Counted from the stretch's first letter, positions 27,142 through 36,143 are shown. The stretch is 64,000 bases of DNA from Prevotella sp. (GCA_017847725.1 JAGAXW010000020.1:1-64000), one strand, 5' to 3'. Notes: generated from the sequence alone by a model not told the origin. Translations and numbers: made by a program.

Positions 27142-29091
27142 ATGCTGAGAAGGGCAGCACTTTTCTTCTTGCTCCTGCCTACAGTTGTGTGGGCGCAGTT
27201 TAATACCGAACGCCTTCTGATGATAGGACGTTCGGCATTGTACTATGAAGATTATGTGCTCTCCATCCAGTATTTCAATCAGGCTATCTCTGCCAAGCCC
27301 TACCTTTTTGAGCCCTGGTATTACAGGGCTGTTGCCAAATATTACCTCGACGACTACGTCGGAGCAGAGACAGACTGCTCTGAAGCCATACAGCGCAACC
27401 CATACGTCGTGGGAATCTACGAATTGCGGGGCCTTTGCCGTATACAGCAGAAAAGATTCGAGGGGGCTATCAGCGACTACGACAAGGCACTGCGATACGA
27501 CCCCGAGAACCTGAACCTGTGGCATAACCGGGCACTGTGCCGAATCCAGCAGAAAGACTATACCCATGCGCTGGCCGACCTGGACACCATGTCGACCCGA
27601 TGGAGCCGCAACGCCCGTATCTATGCCATGAAGAGCGAAGCCTATTTGTCGCAGAAGGATACCGCACAGGCCATTTCCGCGTTGGAGAAGAGCCTGGAGC
27701 TCGACGCCTACAACGGCAACACGTGGGCCATGCGCTCCATGATCAGTCTGGCACGCGAGGAGTGGCATGCCGGCGAGGAGTATCTGGACAAGGCCATCCA
27801 TCTGTTGCCCAGACGCGGCGAACTGTATATCAACCGGGCCTTGGCACGATTCAATCAGAACAACCTGCGCGGAGCCATGAGCGACTACGACATGGCACTC
27901 GACTATGAGCCTAACAATTTCTTGGGCCACTACAATCGTGGACTGCTGCGCGCACAGGTTGGCGACGACAACCGTGCCATCACGGATTTCGACTTTGTGC
28001 TCAAGCTGGAGCCCGACAATCTGATGGCGCTCTACAACCGTGCCCTGCTTTTGGAAAAGACGGGCAACCCGCGTGCTGCCATCCGCGACTATAGTAAGGT
28101 GATTAGCGAGTACCCGAATTTCTGGACGGGCCTCCATCAGCGTGCCCAGTGCTATCGCAGTCTGGGCATGACGAGGCAGGCAGAGCAAGACGAGTTCCGC
28201 ATACTGAAGGCCCAGCTCGACAAGCGCATGGGCAAGCAGCCGCGCCTGTCGAAGAAACAGATGCGCAAGCGCAGCGACGAGGATATCGAGAAATACAACC
28301 AGTTGGCCGTGGCCGACGAGCAGGAGGTGGAGCACGAGTATCAGAGCGACTATCGCGGACGCGTGCAGAACCGCCGCGTCGGAATGGACTATATGCCGAT
28401 GTATGCGCTCTCTACGGAAGTGCAGCACAACAAGGTCAACCACTATGTAGCCTACGACCGCCAGGTAGAGGCACTTAATACCCATCTGCCTGTCGGCAGG
28501 CAGATGCACATCGTCTGCAATCGGTCGACGCTCAGCGAGGCTGCCACGCGCCGCTATTTCGGCCGGATTGACAGCCTGTCGGTGCTGATAGACCGCAGCC
28601 GCACGACGAAAGAGGCGCTGTCGCTGCTCTTCCAGCGTGCTGTGGCTTACAGTGTCATCCAGAATTACGGGAGTGCCATAGACGACCTCTCTACCTATGT
28701 CCAGACCGACTCTACGCAGTCCGTTGCCTTCTGGCAGCGTGCTGTCTGCCAGTCGCGTCTCAACGAGTTCAATGCCTCGCAGGGTACGGATGTGAAGTTG
28801 CAGACGGCCAATGCGCTCTCCGACCTGTCGTATGCCATACAGCTGAGTGCGAATGCCTATCTATACTATAATCGCGGCAATGTCTATGTGCAGCGTCGCG
28901 ACTACACGCATGCCATAGAGGACTATACGCGCGCCATAGCGATAGACGGCAATCTTGCCGAGGCCTATTACAACAGGGGCCTGGCCCGTATTGCTGCCAA
29001 GCAGGAGGCTGAGGGCATTAACGACCTCAGCAAGGCTGGCGAGTTGGGCCTGTATTCGGCCTACAGTATCATCAAGCGCTATCGCAAGTAG
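27142..29091 (+). CDS. Tetratricopeptide-repeat periplasmic protein
   Basis: A 649-residue exported protein (signal peptide LRRAALFFLLLPTVVWA, cleaved before QFNT). At least ten TPR units fill the N-terminal 350 residues (ALYYEDYVLSIQYFNQAISAKP, KRFEGAISDYDKALRYDPEN, NNLRGAMSDYDMALDYEPNN and similar). A charged linker follows (MGKQPRLSKKQMRKRSDED, about 365-385), then a middle domain and a second TPR block at the C-terminus (RRDYTHAIEDYTRAIAIDGNLAEAYYNRG). TPRs mediate protein contacts; the partner is unknown. It is the last gene of the SPOR-ruvX-def operon and ends 4 bp from the convergent gene. Confidence 0.83.
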   Translation: MLRRAALFFLLLPTVVWAQFNTERLLMIGRSALYYEDYVLSIQYFNQAISAKPYLFEPWYYRAVAKYYLDDYVGAETDCSEAIQRNPYVVGIYELRGLCRIQQKRFEGAISDYDKALRYDPENLNLWHNRALCRIQQKDYTHALADLDTMSTRWSRNARIYAMKSEAYLSQKDTAQAISALEKSLELDAYNGNTWAMRSMISLAREEWHAGEEYLDKAIHLLPRRGELYINRALARFNQNNLRGAMSDYDMALDYEPNNFLGHYNRGLLRAQVGDDNRAITDFDFVLKLEPDNLMALYNRALLLEKTGNPRAAIRDYSKVISEYPNFWTGLHQRAQCYRSLGMTRQAEQDEFRILKAQLDKRMGKQPRLSKKQMRKRSDEDIEKYNQLAVADEQEVEHEYQSDYRGRVQNRRVGMDYMPMYALSTEVQHNKVNHYVAYDRQVEALNTHLPVGRQMHIVCNRSTLSEAATRRYFGRIDSLSVLIDRSRTTKEALSLLFQRAVAYSVIQNYGSAIDDLSTYVQTDSTQSVAFWQRAVCQSRLNEFNASQGTDVKLQTANALSDLSYAIQLSANAYLYYNRGNVYVQRRDYTHAIEDYTRAIAIDGNLAEAYYNRGLARIAAKQEAEGINDLSKAGELGLYSAYSIIKRYRK

Positions 29092-29095
29092 CACG

Positions 29096-29716
29096 TTAGC
29101 GCTTGTCTACAAACTTGCAGTGCTTGTACTGCTCCTTGGGGAATACGAAGTAATTGTCGGGGATGTTGCCGTGTGTGAAGTCGCTTATCTTGATGGTGGT
29201 ATGGAAGATACCTATCTTTATGCGGACGTTGATGGGGTGTCTGTCCTTCTTGTCCAGCAGCACGCGGGCCTCCTTGATACCCTTCACTCCTTTCTTTGCC
29301 TTCAGGGTGATGTAGTATCCCTTGGGCGAGTCCTTGATGCTATAGTTGTAGTTGTCGGGTTCGAACTTGAACTTTGTGGCATATTTGTCGCGCTCTTCAG
29401 AGTGTGCGTCGTAGATGGTGACGGTATTCTTCTTGCGCTCCAGTCTGTAGTAGGTGACGTCGTCGTTCCATGCGATATATTTCTCGTCCATGAAGCGGCT
29501 CTTCTTGCCCTTCATCCAGATGGTGCCCTCCGTCTTGAAGATTCCGATGATGTTGACCTTGTAGTGCAGCGACGAGCCTTCGCGCCCGTACACTTTCTGG
29601 TAAACCTCGTTGAACATGCGGCGCGCCTGCTGTGCATTGGGTGTCTCGTGCTCCTGTGCCTGTATACTGACGGCTGCCATCATGCAGATGGCGATAGCGA
29701 ATAGGATTTTTTTCAT
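29096..29716 (-). CDS. LolA-like exported protein of unknown function
   Basis: A 206-residue protein from ATG 29716 with a signal peptide (MKKILFAIAICMMAAVSIQA). The mature part (ARRMFNEVYQKVYGREGSSLHYKVNIIG, GTIWMKGKKSRFMDEKYIAWNDDVT, TIYDAHSEERDKYATKFKFEPDNYNYSI) has the half-barrel pattern of LolA-like proteins seen across Bacteroidales. Bacteroidota also have a distinct lipoprotein carrier LolA, so binding of a hydrophobic ligand is an inference. The longer frame to 29791 runs through the terminator and is rejected. Confidence 0.7.
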   Translation of the reverse strand: MKKILFAIAICMMAAVSIQAQEHETPNAQQARRMFNEVYQKVYGREGSSLHYKVNIIGIFKTEGTIWMKGKKSRFMDEKYIAWNDDVTYYRLERKKNTVTIYDAHSEERDKYATKFKFEPDNYNYSIKDSPKGYYITLKAKKGVKGIKEARVLLDKKDRHPINVRIKIGIFHTTIKISDFTHGNIPDNYFVFPKEQYKHCKFVDKR

Positions 29717-29779
29717 AACGGGGTGCAAAGGTAGTGCAAAGTGGGCGAAAAACCAAAAAAAAATATGCTTTTCTAAAGG

Positions 29780-29814
29780 AAAAGGCCCCAAATCATAACG
29801 ATTTGGAGCCTTTT
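29780..29814. terminator. Bidirectional terminator downstream of rpiB
   Basis: AAAAGGCCCCAAATC (29780-29794) pairs with GATTTGGAGCCTTTT (29800-29814) with one mismatch and a 5-base loop. The T-rich arm on the minus strand ends the tkt-rpiB transcript. Confidence 0.82.
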
Positions 29815-29838
29815 TGACAGGTAGGATGTACGGTCTGC

Positions 29839-30285
29839 TTACTTGACTTCCATCTTGTCGATACGCTTCTGGTGGCGTCCGCCCTCAAAGGTCGTCTTGA
29901 AGTATTCGTCCATAATCTGGGCGGCCGTGTTGTTGTCGATGAAGCGGCCCGGCATTACCAGCACGTTGGCGTCGTTGTGCTGACGGATCATGTGGGCAAT
30001 CTCGGCACACCATGCCAGACCGGCACGGATGCCCTGGTGCTTGTTGAGCGTCATGGCCATGCCCTCGCCGCTGCCACAAATGGCGATGCCGGGGTATACC
30101 TCGCCACTCTCGATGCCCTTGGCCAGCTCGTGTGCAAAGTCGGGGTAGTCGACAGAAGTGTCGCTCCAGGTGCCATAGTCCTTATATTCGTAACCGTGCT
30201 CTTCCAGATACTGGAGAACAAACTTCTTCAAGGGATAACCTGCGTGGTCGCATGCCACGCCAATTGTCTTTACTTCCATAGTCAT
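29839..30285 (-). CDS. rpiB: Ribose-5-phosphate isomerase B
   Basis: A 148-residue RpiB/LacAB-family isomerase interconverting ribose-5-phosphate and ribulose-5-phosphate. It shows GVACDHAGYPLKK (phosphate-binding start), VDYPDFAHELAKGI, AICGSGEGMAMTLNKHQGIRAGL with the catalytic Cys, and RQHNDANVLVMPGRFI. It starts one base after the tkt stop; a second in-frame ATG 6 bases later is also possible. Pairing with transketolase places both in the non-oxidative pentose phosphate pathway. Confidence 0.95.
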   Translation of the reverse strand: MTMEVKTIGVACDHAGYPLKKFVLQYLEEHGYEYKDYGTWSDTSVDYPDFAHELAKGIESGEVYPGIAICGSGEGMAMTLNKHQGIRAGLAWCAEIAHMIRQHNDANVLVMPGRFIDNNTAAQIMDEYFKTTFEGGRHQKRIDKMEVK

Positions 30286-30286
30286 A

Positions 30287-32299
30287 TTATGCTAAAAGTT
30301 TCTTAACTTGTTTGTATACATTCTCACCGGTGTAGCCGAGCTTCTCGTCGAGCACCTTGTAGGGAGCGGAGAATCCAAAGCTCTCCAGACCCCATACACA
30401 GCCGTCGGCTCCCACCAGCCCCTCGAGGTTGACGGGCAGTCCGGCGGTCATGCCGAACTTCTTCTTGCCGGCGGGCAGCACGCTCTGCTGATACTCCTTC
30501 GGCTGGCTGCGGAACAGGCCTTCTGACGGTACGCTCACGACGCGCACCTTGACGCCGTCCTGGCGGAGCAGGGCAGCGCCGGCTTCCAGCGTAGACACCT
30601 CCGAGCCAGAGGCCAGCAGGATGACATCGTAGTCGTCGTCCGACCCAGCCACGACGTAGGCACCCTTGGTGGCCTGGCTGTAGTCGTTGCCGGCGGGCAG
30701 CATCTCGATGTTCTGACGCGAGAAGATGAGGGCCGTCGGCGTGCTGGTGTTCTCCATGGCCATGCGCCAGCATACCGTTGTCTCCTCGGCGTCGGCCGGG
30801 CGGAGCACCAGCACGCTGTTCTTGCCGTGGTGGTTCTTCAGTTTCTCCATCAGTCGGATCTGGGCCTCCTGCTCTACGGGCTCGTGGGTGGGTCCGTCCT
30901 CGCCGACGCGGAATGCGTCGTGCGTCCAGATGAACTTCACGGGCAGTTCCATGAGGGCAGCCATGCGTACAGCCGGCTTCATGTAGTCAGAGAACACGAA
31001 GAAGGTGCCGCAGGCGGGAATCACGCCGCCGTGCAGTGCCATGCCGATGCAGCAGCAGGCCATGGTGAGCTCGGCCACGCCAGCCTGGAAGAAGGCACCC
31101 GAGAAGTCGCCGCGCACCAGGTCGTGCGTCTTCTTCAGGAATCCGTTGGTATTGTCCGAGTTGGAGAGGTCGGCCGATGCACAGATCATGTTGGGCACCT
31201 GCTCAGCCAGTACGCCCAGCACGGCAGCCGATGCGCTGCGAGTGGCCGAGCCGGCTTTCTGCTCCACCTTCGACCAGTCGATGACGGGTGCTTTGCCGCT
31301 GAACCACTCCTCCAGCTGCTTGGCCTGCTCGGGATGTTCCTTGGCCCACTCAGCCTTCTGGGCGTAGCGCTCTGCCACAATCTTCTTCAGCTCTTCGCGA
31401 CGCTTGGCGTAGAGTTCCTTGACCTCGGGGAATATCTGGAAGGGGTTCTCCGGGTCGGCCCCCAGGTTCTTCATGGTCTGGATATAGTTGTCGCCTCCGA
31501 GGGGTGCACCGTGGGTGGCGCAGTTGCTCTCATACGACGAGCCGTCGGCCTTGCGTGCGCCCTTGCCCATGACGCAGTGTCCGATGATGAGCGACGGGCG
31601 GTTCTTCTCGGCCTGTGCGTTCTTGAGGGCCTCGCGAATCTGGTCGACGTCGTTGCCGTCAATCTTCTGGATGTACCATCCCCACGACTCGTATTTCTTG
31701 GCCGTGTCTTCGCTGGTCACCACCTCAGTCTTGGTGGAGAGCTGGATGTCGTTGGCATCGTAGAACATGATGAGGTTGTCCAGTCCCAGATTGCCGGCGA
31801 TACGGCCTGCGCCCTGCGAGATCTCCTCCTGTACGCCACCGTCGGAGATGTAGGCGTAGATGGTCTGGTTCATCACGTCGCCCAGGCGTGCCTTCAGGAA
31901 CTTGGCGGCGATGGCGGCGCCCACGGCAAAGGTGTGGCCCTGTCCCAGCGGTCCGGAGGTGTTCTCGATGCCGCGTGCTATCTCACGCTCGGGGTGGCCG
32001 GGGGTCACCGAACCCCACTGGCGCAGCTGCTGCAGGTCTTCCAGTTCGTATTTGCCAATCAGGCACAGCTGGGAGTACAGCATGGGAGCCATGTGGCCGG
32101 GGTCCAGGAAGAAGCGGTCGCGCCCCTCCCAAGAAGGATTCTCGGGGTCGTAGACCAGAAACTCGGAATAGAGCGTGTTGATGAAGTCTGCACCGCCCAT
32201 GGCACCGCCGGGGTGTCCAGACTTGGCTTTTTCTACCATCGAGGCAGCCAGGATTCTGATGTTGTCGGCTGCCCGATTCATAACTTTGTTATCGTTCAT
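30287..32299 (-). CDS. tkt: Transketolase
   Basis: A 670-residue thiamine-diphosphate enzyme moving two-carbon units in the pentose phosphate pathway. Motifs: KSGHPGGAMGGADF near the N-terminus, GPLGQGHTFAVGAAIAAK, DGGVQEEISQGAGRIA (cofactor-binding region), and EDGPTHEPVEQEAQIR (C-terminal half). Length fits the family. It is transcribed with rpiB. Upstream lies only A/T-rich DNA and then the remnant and repeat copy B. Confidence 0.96.
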   Translation of the reverse strand: MNDNKVMNRAADNIRILAASMVEKAKSGHPGGAMGGADFINTLYSEFLVYDPENPSWEGRDRFFLDPGHMAPMLYSQLCLIGKYELEDLQQLRQWGSVTPGHPEREIARGIENTSGPLGQGHTFAVGAAIAAKFLKARLGDVMNQTIYAYISDGGVQEEISQGAGRIAGNLGLDNLIMFYDANDIQLSTKTEVVTSEDTAKKYESWGWYIQKIDGNDVDQIREALKNAQAEKNRPSLIIGHCVMGKGARKADGSSYESNCATHGAPLGGDNYIQTMKNLGADPENPFQIFPEVKELYAKRREELKKIVAERYAQKAEWAKEHPEQAKQLEEWFSGKAPVIDWSKVEQKAGSATRSASAAVLGVLAEQVPNMICASADLSNSDNTNGFLKKTHDLVRGDFSGAFFQAGVAELTMACCCIGMALHGGVIPACGTFFVFSDYMKPAVRMAALMELPVKFIWTHDAFRVGEDGPTHEPVEQEAQIRLMEKLKNHHGKNSVLVLRPADAEETTVCWRMAMENTSTPTALIFSRQNIEMLPAGNDYSQATKGAYVVAGSDDDYDVILLASGSEVSTLEAGAALLRQDGVKVRVVSVPSEGLFRSQPKEYQQSVLPAGKKKFGMTAGLPVNLEGLVGADGCVWGLESFGFSAPYKVLDEKLGYTGENVYKQVKKLLA

Positions 32300-32430
32300 A
32301 GTTTTTATTATTGAATATGTTAGTTTTTAACAGTTGCTTTATAGTTAGCAAGTGCAAATATACGAAAAAAAAATCATAAGGAAGTCAAATGTGCGAATTA
32401 TTTTAATTTAATAACACTTGCTCAGAGGCG

Positions 32431-32535
32431 TCATAGAGCCTGTTCTTCTCGTCCCTGCAGGTCGTAGTACGTCACGCTGTCCACCTTGCCATTCTTGATG
32501 CTGATGATGGCGTTAGTATCGTCGTCATACTCCAT
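32431..32535 (-). pseudogene. C-terminal remnant of a secreted protein gene
   Basis: A 34-codon frame reads NAIISIKNGKVDSVTYYDLQGR and then loses the expected tail after a frame change. This is the start of the C-terminal signature of many Prevotella/Bacteroides secreted proteins (YDLQGR followed by a GLYI...GKKV-type end). Stops lie just upstream, so no body of a gene remains. It abuts repeat copy B, so the repeat probably inserted in or beside a surface-protein gene that later decayed. Confidence 0.45.
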
Positions 32536-32573
32536 TCTATCCCGCTATACAACATCTTAGCCCTTAATACTTC

Positions 32574-32950
32574 ACGTGAGTTCGATGAAAAAAACAGTTT
32601 CACTCGTATGTGTATATTGTTAATAATTAACGAGATACGTGTGAAACTAAGTTTTGGAGAACACAGGTATGCAGTCCGGGGGCGCGCTATCTATCAAGTT
32701 AGGCTGAATCATCATCTACGCCAGCTTTATCACCGTCTGGAGAGCCTTATTTCATATCGTGCGACGGCCGTGGTAGATATGTGCGACGGCCGTCGCACGA
32801 TACAATGCAACCGTTACAAAATATGAAATAGGCTATAATGGGAGATGATACAGACGTGATGGGACAAAAATATAGTTTCACACGTATCTCGTTAAAAATC
32901 AACGGTATATAACTACGTATGAAACTACATTTTTTTCATCAAACTTACGT
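32574..32950 (-). repeat. Structured dispersed repeat, copy B (complete MITE-like element)
   Basis: A 377-bp non-coding element with terminal inverted repeats: ACGTGAGTTCGATGAAAAAA at 32574-32593 mirrored at 32931-32950 with two mismatches. A second pair is perfect over 23 bases (32627-32649 and 32873-32895, both containing ACGAGATACGTGTGAAAC or its complement). Each end also folds on itself: AGTTTCAC...GTGAAACT (32596-32648) and TAGTTTCA...TGAAACTA (32873-32927). The centre is a GC-rich palindrome. Read on the minus strand it matches copy A at 1184-1492 closely. No ORF of note is present. With copy A it forms a dispersed family, orientated oppositely. Confidence 0.8.
32755..32802. repeat. 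Central GC-rich palindrome of repeat copy B
   Basis: TATCGTGCGACGGCCG (32755-32770) is the perfect inverse complement of 32787-32802, and inside the right arm GTGCGACGGCCGTCGCAC (32781-32798) is an 18-bp perfect palindrome. Outside them TATTTCATAT (from 32749) mirrors ATATGAAATA (ending 32830). The pattern supports a strong cruciform or RNA hairpin. Copy A keeps it with two base changes. Confidence 0.8.
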
Positions 32951-32989
32951 TAAAAGCAAAGAAACACTCCACCTAACGACTAACATGAA

Positions 32990-33019
32990 GAGGATGTGCC
33001 AATTCTTTGGCACATCCTC
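32990..33019. terminator. Hairpin downstream of htpG
   Basis: GAGGATGTGCCA (32990-33001) pairs perfectly with TGGCACATCCTC (33008-33019) around 6 bases. It lies 30 bp after the htpG stop on the minus strand. There is no long T run, so it may protect the 3' end or act as a weak terminator. Confidence 0.6.
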
Positions 33020-33048
33020 AACTTTATAATATAACTTGTAAGTGCTTA

Positions 33049-35109
33049 CTACTTGATAAGGTCTACCGAGCGCTTCAGGAACTTGTCGAGTGCCTCGCCC
33101 TTCAGCATGCCGTTCTGCAGCAGTGCCAGGTCGATGAGCTGGTGGACGATGTCGTTCTGCTTGGCATAGTCGCTGATTACTTGCTCCTTCTTCTGCTTCT
33201 GCTCCTCGACGGCCTTCTCCGTCTGGGCCTTCATGTCCTTGTCGTCCTGCGTGAGCTCCTCGGCCTTCTTCTTCTCCTGCTGCTGGCGGATGGCGGCCAG
33301 GCGGGCTTCCTGTCCCTTCAGCTCGGCCATGATGGGCTTGAGGGCCTCCTCGGTGTTGGCCTTGCAGTCGTCGAGTACGCGCTTCACCAGGGGATGGTCG
33401 GCATTGAGCACGAGATTGAGCGAGTCGGGCATCTGGGCGTAGAAGTTCATGCCCTGCTGGAACCGGCTCATCTCCTTCATGCGGCGCATCCACTCGTTCT
33501 GCGTGATGACCACGGGGCGCTGGCTCTCGCCCAGCGACTGAACCTCGACCATGAACTCGGTCTTCTCCATCTTCGGCATCTGCGACTTGAACACCTGTGA
33601 CAAATTGGCAGACTCCTCTTCTGTCAGGTTCGACTTGGGCTGGTCGTCCTTGACGATGAGACGGTCGATGATGTCAGCGTCTACGCGGGTGAAGCGAGCC
33701 TTCTCGAACTTCTGCTCCAGCATCTGGATGGCAGGCACGTCGAGCTGTCCGTCGAGCAGCAGCACGCTGTAGCCCTTGTCCTTGGCCGACTGGATGTATG
33801 AATACTGCTCTTCCTTGTCTGTGGCGTAGAGGTAGATGAGGTTGCCGTCCTTGTCCTTCTGGGCGCCCTCAATGAGGGTCTTGTACTCGTCGAAGGTGAA
33901 GAACTTGCCTTCTGTGTCCTTCAGCAGGGCAAAGTCCTTGGCCTTGTCGTAGAACGACTCCTCGGAGAGCATGCCGTAGTTGATAAACAGCTTCAGGTCG
34001 TCCCACTTCTCCTCGTATCCCTTGCGGTCTTCCTTGAAGATGCTCTGCAGGCGGTCGGCCACCTTCTTGGTGATGTAGGTCGATATCTTCTTCACCTCGC
34101 GGTCGCTTTGCAGGTAGCTGCGGCTGACGTTGAGGGGGATGTCGGGCGAGTCGATGACACCGTGCAGCAGCGTCAGGAACTCAGGCACGATGCCCTCCAC
34201 CTGGTCAGTGACGAACACCTGGTTGCAGTAGAGCTGAATCTTGTTGCGCTGCAGGTCGATGTTTGACTTGATGCGGGGGAAGTAGAGGATACCCGTGAGG
34301 TTGAAGGGGTAGTCGACGTTGAGGTGAATCCAGAACATCGGCTCGTCGTGCATGGGGTAGAGGGTGCGGTAGAACGACTTGTAGTCCTCGTCCTTCAGCG
34401 TCGACGGTGCCTTGGTCCACAGAGGCTCCACGTTGTTGATGATGTTGTCCTCCTCGGTGTCCACCATCTCCTTCTTCTCGCTCGACCACTCCTGCTTCTT
34501 GCCGAAGGCCACGGGCACGGCCATGAACTTGCAGTATTTCTGGAGCAGCTGCTGTATCTTCTCCTTCTCCAGGAACTCCTTGCAGTCGTCGTCGACATAG
34601 AGGATGATGTCAGAGCCGCGGTCGTCCTTCTCGGCCTCGTCGATTTCGTAGGCAGGGCTGCCGTCGCAGCTCCACTTCACGGCCTTGGCGCCTTCCTTGT
34701 ACGACTTGGTGATGATCTCCACCTTCTTCGACACCATGAAGCTGGAGTAGAAACCCAGTCCGAAGTGGCCGATGATGTTGTTGGCGTTGTCCTTGTACTT
34801 CTCCAGAAAGTCGTTGACGCCCGAGAAGGCTATCTGATTGATGTATTTGTCGATTTCCTCCTCCGTCATGCCGATGCCTCGGTCGGAGATGGTGATGGTT
34901 CCCTTGTCGGTGTCGAGACTCACGTGGACGGTCAGGTCGCCCTGTTCGCCCTTGAACTCGCCCTGCTGGGCCAGCGTCTTCAGCTTCTGTGTGGCGTCGA
35001 CGGCGTTGCTGACCATCTCGCGCAGGAAAATCTCATGGTCGCTATAGAGAAACTTTTTAATGACGGGGAAGATGTTCTCTGTCGTAACCCCGATGTTACC
35101 TTTTTGCAT
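33049..35109 (-). CDS. htpG: Chaperone HtpG (Hsp90)
   Basis: A 686-residue bacterial Hsp90. The ATP-binding Bergerat fold is intact: EMVSNAVDATQKL, ISDRGIGMTEEEIDKYINQ, GHFGLGFYSSFMVS. The middle domain (LDVPAIQMLEQKF, NVSRSYLQSDREVKKIS) and a C-terminal domain with a charged helix rich in Gln/Lys (KKAEELTQDDKDMKAQTEKA) follow. The enzyme remodels client proteins in the cytoplasm. It is longer than E. coli HtpG (624), mainly from the C-terminal charged insert. It is a single gene between repeat copy B and the divergent map gene. Confidence 0.96.
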   Translation of the reverse strand: MQKGNIGVTTENIFPVIKKFLYSDHEIFLREMVSNAVDATQKLKTLAQQGEFKGEQGDLTVHVSLDTDKGTITISDRGIGMTEEEIDKYINQIAFSGVNDFLEKYKDNANNIIGHFGLGFYSSFMVSKKVEIITKSYKEGAKAVKWSCDGSPAYEIDEAEKDDRGSDIILYVDDDCKEFLEKEKIQQLLQKYCKFMAVPVAFGKKQEWSSEKKEMVDTEEDNIINNVEPLWTKAPSTLKDEDYKSFYRTLYPMHDEPMFWIHLNVDYPFNLTGILYFPRIKSNIDLQRNKIQLYCNQVFVTDQVEGIVPEFLTLLHGVIDSPDIPLNVSRSYLQSDREVKKISTYITKKVADRLQSIFKEDRKGYEEKWDDLKLFINYGMLSEESFYDKAKDFALLKDTEGKFFTFDEYKTLIEGAQKDKDGNLIYLYATDKEEQYSYIQSAKDKGYSVLLLDGQLDVPAIQMLEQKFEKARFTRVDADIIDRLIVKDDQPKSNLTEEESANLSQVFKSQMPKMEKTEFMVEVQSLGESQRPVVITQNEWMRRMKEMSRFQQGMNFYAQMPDSLNLVLNADHPLVKRVLDDCKANTEEALKPIMAELKGQEARLAAIRQQQEKKKAEELTQDDKDMKAQTEKAVEEQKQKKEQVISDYAKQNDIVHQLIDLALLQNGMLKGEALDKFLKRSVDLIK

Positions 35110-35226
35110 AGTTGTATTCAGATTTTACTATTTATCTGCTCATGCCCTTTGCAAATATCGTGCCAACTTTTGCGCCGGGACTTTCGAAAAAGTCGGAATA
35201 ATTTTGGCATTTTACGCACTAATTCG

Positions 35227-35234
35227 TATCTTTG
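35227..35234 (+). promoter_or_regulatory. Promoter -7 element (TATCTTTG) of map
   Basis: TATCTTTG lies 21 bases upstream of ATG 35256. It overlaps the TTG of a longer in-frame ORF, which excludes that start. Confidence 0.68.
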
Positions 35235-35255
35235 CACCCAAATTCGGAAAAAGCT

Positions 35256-36128
35256 ATGATGAAAAGAAGATGGCGCTGCAAAGCCGGCGAGCAGCCGACA
35301 GAGTTTGACAAGCGCATCATGTACATGGAAAACAAAGGCGCTCTGGTGCCGACACGCGAACTGATAAAGACGCCGGAGCAGATAGAGGGCATCCGCCGCT
35401 CGGGCGTTGTCAACACGGGGGTGCTGGATGCCGTGGGCGAGGCCATCCATGCCGGCATGTCGACCCTGGAGATTGACCAGATATGCCGCGACTACTGCGA
35501 CCGCCACGGAGCCATACCTGCATGCCTGAACTATGGAGGCGACGAGGAGACACCGCCTTTCCCCATGTCGGTGTGTACGAGCATCAACGAGGTGGTGTGT
35601 CATGGTATTCCCAAGGCCGACGACATCTTGCAGGAGGGCGACATCATCAATGTCGACTTCACCACCATCCTGGACGGCTATTATGCCGACGCCTCGCGTA
35701 TGTATATAATAGGTAAGACGACACCCGAGAAGGAACAGCTGGTGCGCGTCACCAAGGAATGTCTCGAGATAGGCATGGAGGCTGCCAAGCCCTGGCACGG
35801 CGTCAACGAGATAGGGCGCGCCATCCAGAAGCATGCCCACAAATACCACTACGGCGTGGTGCGCGACCTGTGCGGCCATGGGGTAGGGCTCCACTTCCAC
35901 GAGGAGCCCGAGGTGTGCCACTTCAGCCAGCGCGGCGACGGCATGATACTGGTGCCGGGCATGGTGTTCACCATCGAGCCGATGATCAACATGGGCACAT
36001 GGAAGGTGTTCATCGATGCCGACGACCCATACGGCTGGGAGGTGATATCAGAAGACGAGCAGCCGTCGGCCCAGTGGGAGCATACGCTGCTGATGACAGA
36101 ACATGGCGTGGAAATCCTTACCCATTAG
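35256..36128 (+). CDS. map: Methionine aminopeptidase type I
   Basis: A 290-residue enzyme removing the initiator Met. An N-terminal extension of about 40 residues (MMKRRWRCKAGEQPTEFDKR) precedes the catalytic core, as in other Bacteroidota type I enzymes. Metal ligands are visible in NVDFTTILDGYYADASR (two Asp), CGHGVGLHFHEEP (His), and TIEPMINMG and WEHTLLMTEHG (two Glu). ATG 35256 and ATG 35259 are adjacent and either may be used. It is followed by tsaD after 15 bp. Confidence 0.95.
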   Translation: MMKRRWRCKAGEQPTEFDKRIMYMENKGALVPTRELIKTPEQIEGIRRSGVVNTGVLDAVGEAIHAGMSTLEIDQICRDYCDRHGAIPACLNYGGDEETPPFPMSVCTSINEVVCHGIPKADDILQEGDIINVDFTTILDGYYADASRMYIIGKTTPEKEQLVRVTKECLEIGMEAAKPWHGVNEIGRAIQKHAHKYHYGVVRDLCGHGVGLHFHEEPEVCHFSQRGDGMILVPGMVFTIEPMINMGTWKVFIDADDPYGWEVISEDEQPSAQWEHTLLMTEHGVEILTH

Positions 36129-36143
36129 TACGAAAATAGGACT

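Noticed and set aside
35232-35255. Longer map ORF starting with TTG
   Set aside because: The start overlaps the TATCTTTG promoter element, so it cannot be transcribed as part of the gene.
34324-35259. Long plus-strand ORF opposite htpG
   Set aside because: It is a shadow of htpG coding bias with no promoter or family motif.
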